From positions 1 to 30,409 of IMG/VR virus record IMGVR_UViG_3300025133_004720: DNA of 30,409 nt; one strand, given 5' to 3'. Source of the DNA: a virus. Both the position numbers and the translations under genes were made by a program. The notes beneath the pieces are model-generated. The model made no database searches and was not told the DNA's origin. It worked only from the letters and a program-made list of their open reading frames with translations. Positions 28,341-30,409 of the stretch are shown in pieces (position 1 is the stretch's first letter; the number at the start of each line of letters is the position of its first letter).

Positions 28341-29485
28341 TGGCAGAATATAATGGTACAAATGTTCAGGTTTACTATGTAGATGGGGAAAACGGAGATG
28401 ATGCTGCATATAATGGTGAAGCCGCCGTATGGGAAGGGGGAACATCTGATGTTGGACCTTGGCAAACAATTCAAAAAGCATTTGATGAGATAGATAATAC
28501 AGTTGGGGCTGCTGATGGTGATGATGTTCGTATTATGAAAACATCTGATGATGCAACATACTATGGACTCACCGCAGAACTTTCCGCAGATTGGTCTGGT
28601 AAAGAAATCATTATTAACGGTGCAAACACATCGGGTGTTGTTGATGGTACTGTTGTGGAAATAGATGGTAGTGCGTTAGGCGCAACGGCTTCGATGATGA
28701 AGTGTACACACGCAAATCTCGACTACTCTACATTTACTCATTTGAAATTTAACGCCGCTGATACAGCAGAGTATTGTGTTGAATTTACTTCCTCCAATAG
28801 TCACCACGTTAATTGGGTTAATTGTCAATTCACAAGTGCAACAAGTCACGGATATTACACAACCAGTTTAGCAATGTATCATAGTTTTATTAATTGTCGA
28901 TTTGATAATAATGGTGGTTCGGGATTAGAACATTCATCATCGACATACAGTATGTTTCATAAATGTCTGTTTGACAACAATGCGGGTGATGGTGCAAATA
29001 TCGGTTCGGCTTCCAGAATATCAAATTGTGTATTTTACAACAATGGTGATGATGGATTATATATTTCCAATTCGGGTGCCCTTGTTTGTGATTGTGTTTT
29101 TGATAATAACGGTGATGATGGAATGTCTACGCGGGGGACTAATCAAGGTATTTTTGTAAACAATCTTTATACTAACAATACAGCAAAAGGACTGAATGCA
29201 CCCACTGCCAACGGCGAACATCGTCAATTTTACCCTGCGTTTTATAATAACGATGATGCATATGCAAATCCTGCTTCAAATAATCACTTATCAATATACA
29301 ACTATCTTACATCCGCAACCGTGACATACGATGATGCCCCCAATTTTGATTTTACACCAGACAGTGCATCACCTATATTGGGTGCGGGTGTGCCGTCACC
29401 ATTTCAATGGTTCGGTTCAACTGCATCAGATATTGGATTGGGCAAATTCCGTGCAGAGGGTGGTGAAAGTATTTCAATTTTCTGA
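28340..29485 (+). CDS. Right-handed beta-helix fibre/tailspike protein
   Basis: 381 residues. YYVDGENGDDAAY and WQTIQKAFDEID at the start are the usual entrance to pectate-lyase-like right-handed beta-helices. From about 115 to 290 come short repeated coils (VNCQFTSATSHGYYT, INCRFDNNGGSGLEH, HKCLFDNNAGDGANI, SNCVFYNNGDDGLYI, CDCVFDNNGDDGMST), each roughly 22 residues with C-x-F-x-N-N-G-x-x-G. No catalytic residues can be assigned. It follows the collagen fibre with TAATG overlap, so it is probably another adsorption component, possibly at the fibre tip or a separate spike with polysaccharide binding or depolymerase activity. Confidence 0.82.
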
Positions 29486-29513
29486 TTGACTTTTGAATTC
29501 TTTGATGTATAAT
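29486..29513 (+). promoter_or_regulatory. Sigma70-like promoter for dut
   Basis: TTGACT (29486-29491), 16-base spacer, TATAAT (29508-29513), starting directly after the TGA of the beta-helix gene. A normal leader with AAGGAG (29523-29528) leads to ATG 29538. This marks the switch from late structural genes back to early-type metabolism genes. Confidence 0.8.
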
Positions 29514-29537
29514 AAATACTCAAAGGAGATTTATATT

Positions 29538-30059
29538 ATGAAACTAAAGTATTTTAAATTACACGATGATGTTGCAGACCCACTTTTTGCAACGGATGGT
29601 TCGGCTTGTTTTGATATTCACGCATATTTACACAAACCAGTAACCGTCCACAGAATGGAAAATTACAAAGAGAAAATTTATCCAGAACGAATTCAATGGG
29701 AAGATATTGAAGAACTTCAAATTTCTATTGCACCCGCAGATAGAATTTTAATTCCTACTGGATTAATTTTTGATATTCCAGAAGGACACTCGGTTCGCAT
29801 CCATCCTCGTTCAAGCATCTCGTTGAAGAAGGGACTAGCCCTCACAAATGGCGAAGGGATTGTTGATTGCGACTATTACCACGAAACATATATTATGTTC
29901 ACGAACACATCCGCAGATACGGTTCGCATCACACACGGCGAACGAATTGCACAAGGCGAATTGGTCAAAAAAGAAAACTATACATTAGAACAAACGATAA
30001 CTCAACCAACGCAGACCACTCAACGAGTCGGTGGTTTTGGTTCAACAGGTGTACATTAA
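29538..30059 (+). CDS. dut: dUTP diphosphatase (trimeric dUTPase)
   Basis: 173 residues from ATG 29538, chosen for its AAGGAG site; the earlier in-frame ATG codons lie in or before the promoter-leader. The five dUTPase motifs are visible: I ATDGSACFDI (18-27), II HPRSSIS (89-95), III NGEGIVDCDY (104-113), IV GERIAQGEL (134-142) and V RVGGFGSTG (163-171). By family knowledge it hydrolyses dUTP to dUMP, keeping uracil out of DNA and feeding thymidylate synthesis. Residues about 38-60 form an insertion between motifs I and II, making it longer than the usual ~150. This differs from T4, whose gp56 is an unrelated dCTPase-dUTPase. It ends TAATG with the next gene. Confidence 0.93.
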   Translation: MKLKYFKLHDDVADPLFATDGSACFDIHAYLHKPVTVHRMENYKEKIYPERIQWEDIEELQISIAPADRILIPTGLIFDIPEGHSVRIHPRSSISLKKGLALTNGEGIVDCDYYHETYIMFTNTSADTVRITHGERIAQGELVKKENYTLEQTITQPTQTTQRVGGFGSTGVH

Positions 30060-30241
30060 TGTCAAAGAAAAAGAAACCATACGGAATATGGGTTCATACA
30101 TTAAAAGAATGGATGTCTATTGATTCGTCAAGTAATCGTAGAGCAAGATACGAATTCAAGAGAGAAGCACAGAAAGAAGCCGATGAGTTCAATCGTGTAT
30201 TGAAGAAAAACAAAAAAGTATATGAAGCAAGGAAGATATAA
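30059..30241 (+). CDS. Small basic protein of unknown function
   Basis: 60 residues from ATG 30059, overlapping the dut stop by one base. It begins MSKKKKPYGIWVHTLKEWMS and ends in a charged helix (RARYEFKREAQKEADEFNRV, then LKKNKKVYEARKI). No family is recognised. Position between two nucleotide-metabolism genes with coupled junctions supports it being expressed; the longer frame upstream overlaps dut and is rejected. Confidence 0.65.
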   Translation: MSKKKKPYGIWVHTLKEWMSIDSSSNRRARYEFKREAQKEADEFNRVLKKNKKVYEARKI

Positions 30242-30242
30242 T

Positions 30243-30409
30243 ATGGACAGAACTGAACTACTCAAGTTGCACGAAGAATTGTGTGAAACGGCACTTGAGA
30301 TTATGAAAAAGAAAAATCACGATTATGCAGGACAGGGCGGTGAAACACCATTTGCAAATTTTACTCGGTCAGAAGCAATGGGAATATGTTCAACTGAACA
30401 GGGATTTTT
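30243..30409 (+). CDS. DUF1599-like protein, 3'-truncated by the window edge
   Basis: ATG 30243 opens a frame that runs to the end of the window (55 complete codons). The text ALEIMKKKNHDYAGQGGETP followed by FANFTRSEAMG resembles the DUF1599 / nucleotide-modification-associated domain found in many phages, where a K-N-x-D-Y-x-G pattern precedes a P-F-x-N-F motif. Together with dut this suggests a nucleotide-metabolism segment continuing to the right. Function of the family is not established to my knowledge. Confidence 0.65.
   Translation, partial: MDRTELLKLHEELCETALEIMKKKNHDYAGQGGETPFANFTRSEAMGICSTEQGF

Overview
The window is a gene-dense, AT-rich stretch of a T4-like myovirus genome (Caudoviricetes, T4-like/Straboviridae-related). 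Every supportable gene is on the + strand. The core order, portal gp20 – gp21 protease – gp22 scaffold – gp23 capsid – tail-tube-fold protein – uvsY – uvsW – gp55 – gp47 – gp46 – rnh – gp45 – gp44 – (GroES-like) – gp62 – regA, is the conserved T4 core in the compact arrangement typical of marine T4-like phages. The host cannot be read from the sequence; no photosynthesis genes, tRNAs, integrase or CRISPR array were seen. The window cuts into a gene at each end (portal at the left, a DUF1599-like gene at the right).

Layout. (1) 1–5908, head and tail-tube genes: partial portal, two prohead-core-like proteins, gp21, gp22, gp23, a rho-independent terminator, then a tail-tube-fold protein. (2) 5949–17629, recombination, replication and regulation: UvsY and UvsW, an Sm-like unknown with its own late promoter, late sigma factor gp55, the gp47/gp46 Mre11/Rad50-like complex, a large DNA methyltransferase, RNase H, a tiny basic protein, the sliding clamp and both clamp-loader subunits with a GroES-like co-chaperonin gene wedged between them, and RegA. 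(3) 17651–23753, a tightly packed glycan island: a GT-A-like glycosyltransferase, a GDP-mannose 3,5-epimerase of the plant type, a DTD-motif glycosyltransferase-like protein, an FkbM methyltransferase, a GT-B glycosyltransferase, a UDP-sugar epimerase and a GT2 glycosyltransferase with TPR-like repeats. (4) 23803–29485, an adsorption-apparatus operon under a late promoter: a BppU-like structural protein, a 1358-residue collagen-like fibre with four globular inserts, and a right-handed beta-helix protein. (5) 29538–end, nucleotide metabolism: trimeric dUTPase, a small basic protein, and the start of a DUF1599-like gene.

Regulation is unusually legible. Exact TATAAATA octamers (the T4 gp55-dependent late box) lie just upstream of gp23, the tail-tube gene, the Sm-like gene and the fibre operon, and one lies inside the glycan island. 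Sigma70-like promoters (TTGACA/TATAAT type) lie before uvsY, gp55, gp46, rnh, gp45 and dut. Several of these sit so close to the start codon, with no Shine-Dalgarno sequence, that nearly leaderless mRNAs are predicted.

The most interesting hypothesis is that the glycan island, which can make an unusual nucleotide sugar (GDP-L-galactose/gulose), serves to decorate the threonine-rich Gly-Ala-Thr collagen fibre encoded immediately downstream. This is inference from content and adjacency; decorating another virion protein or modifying the host surface are alternatives.
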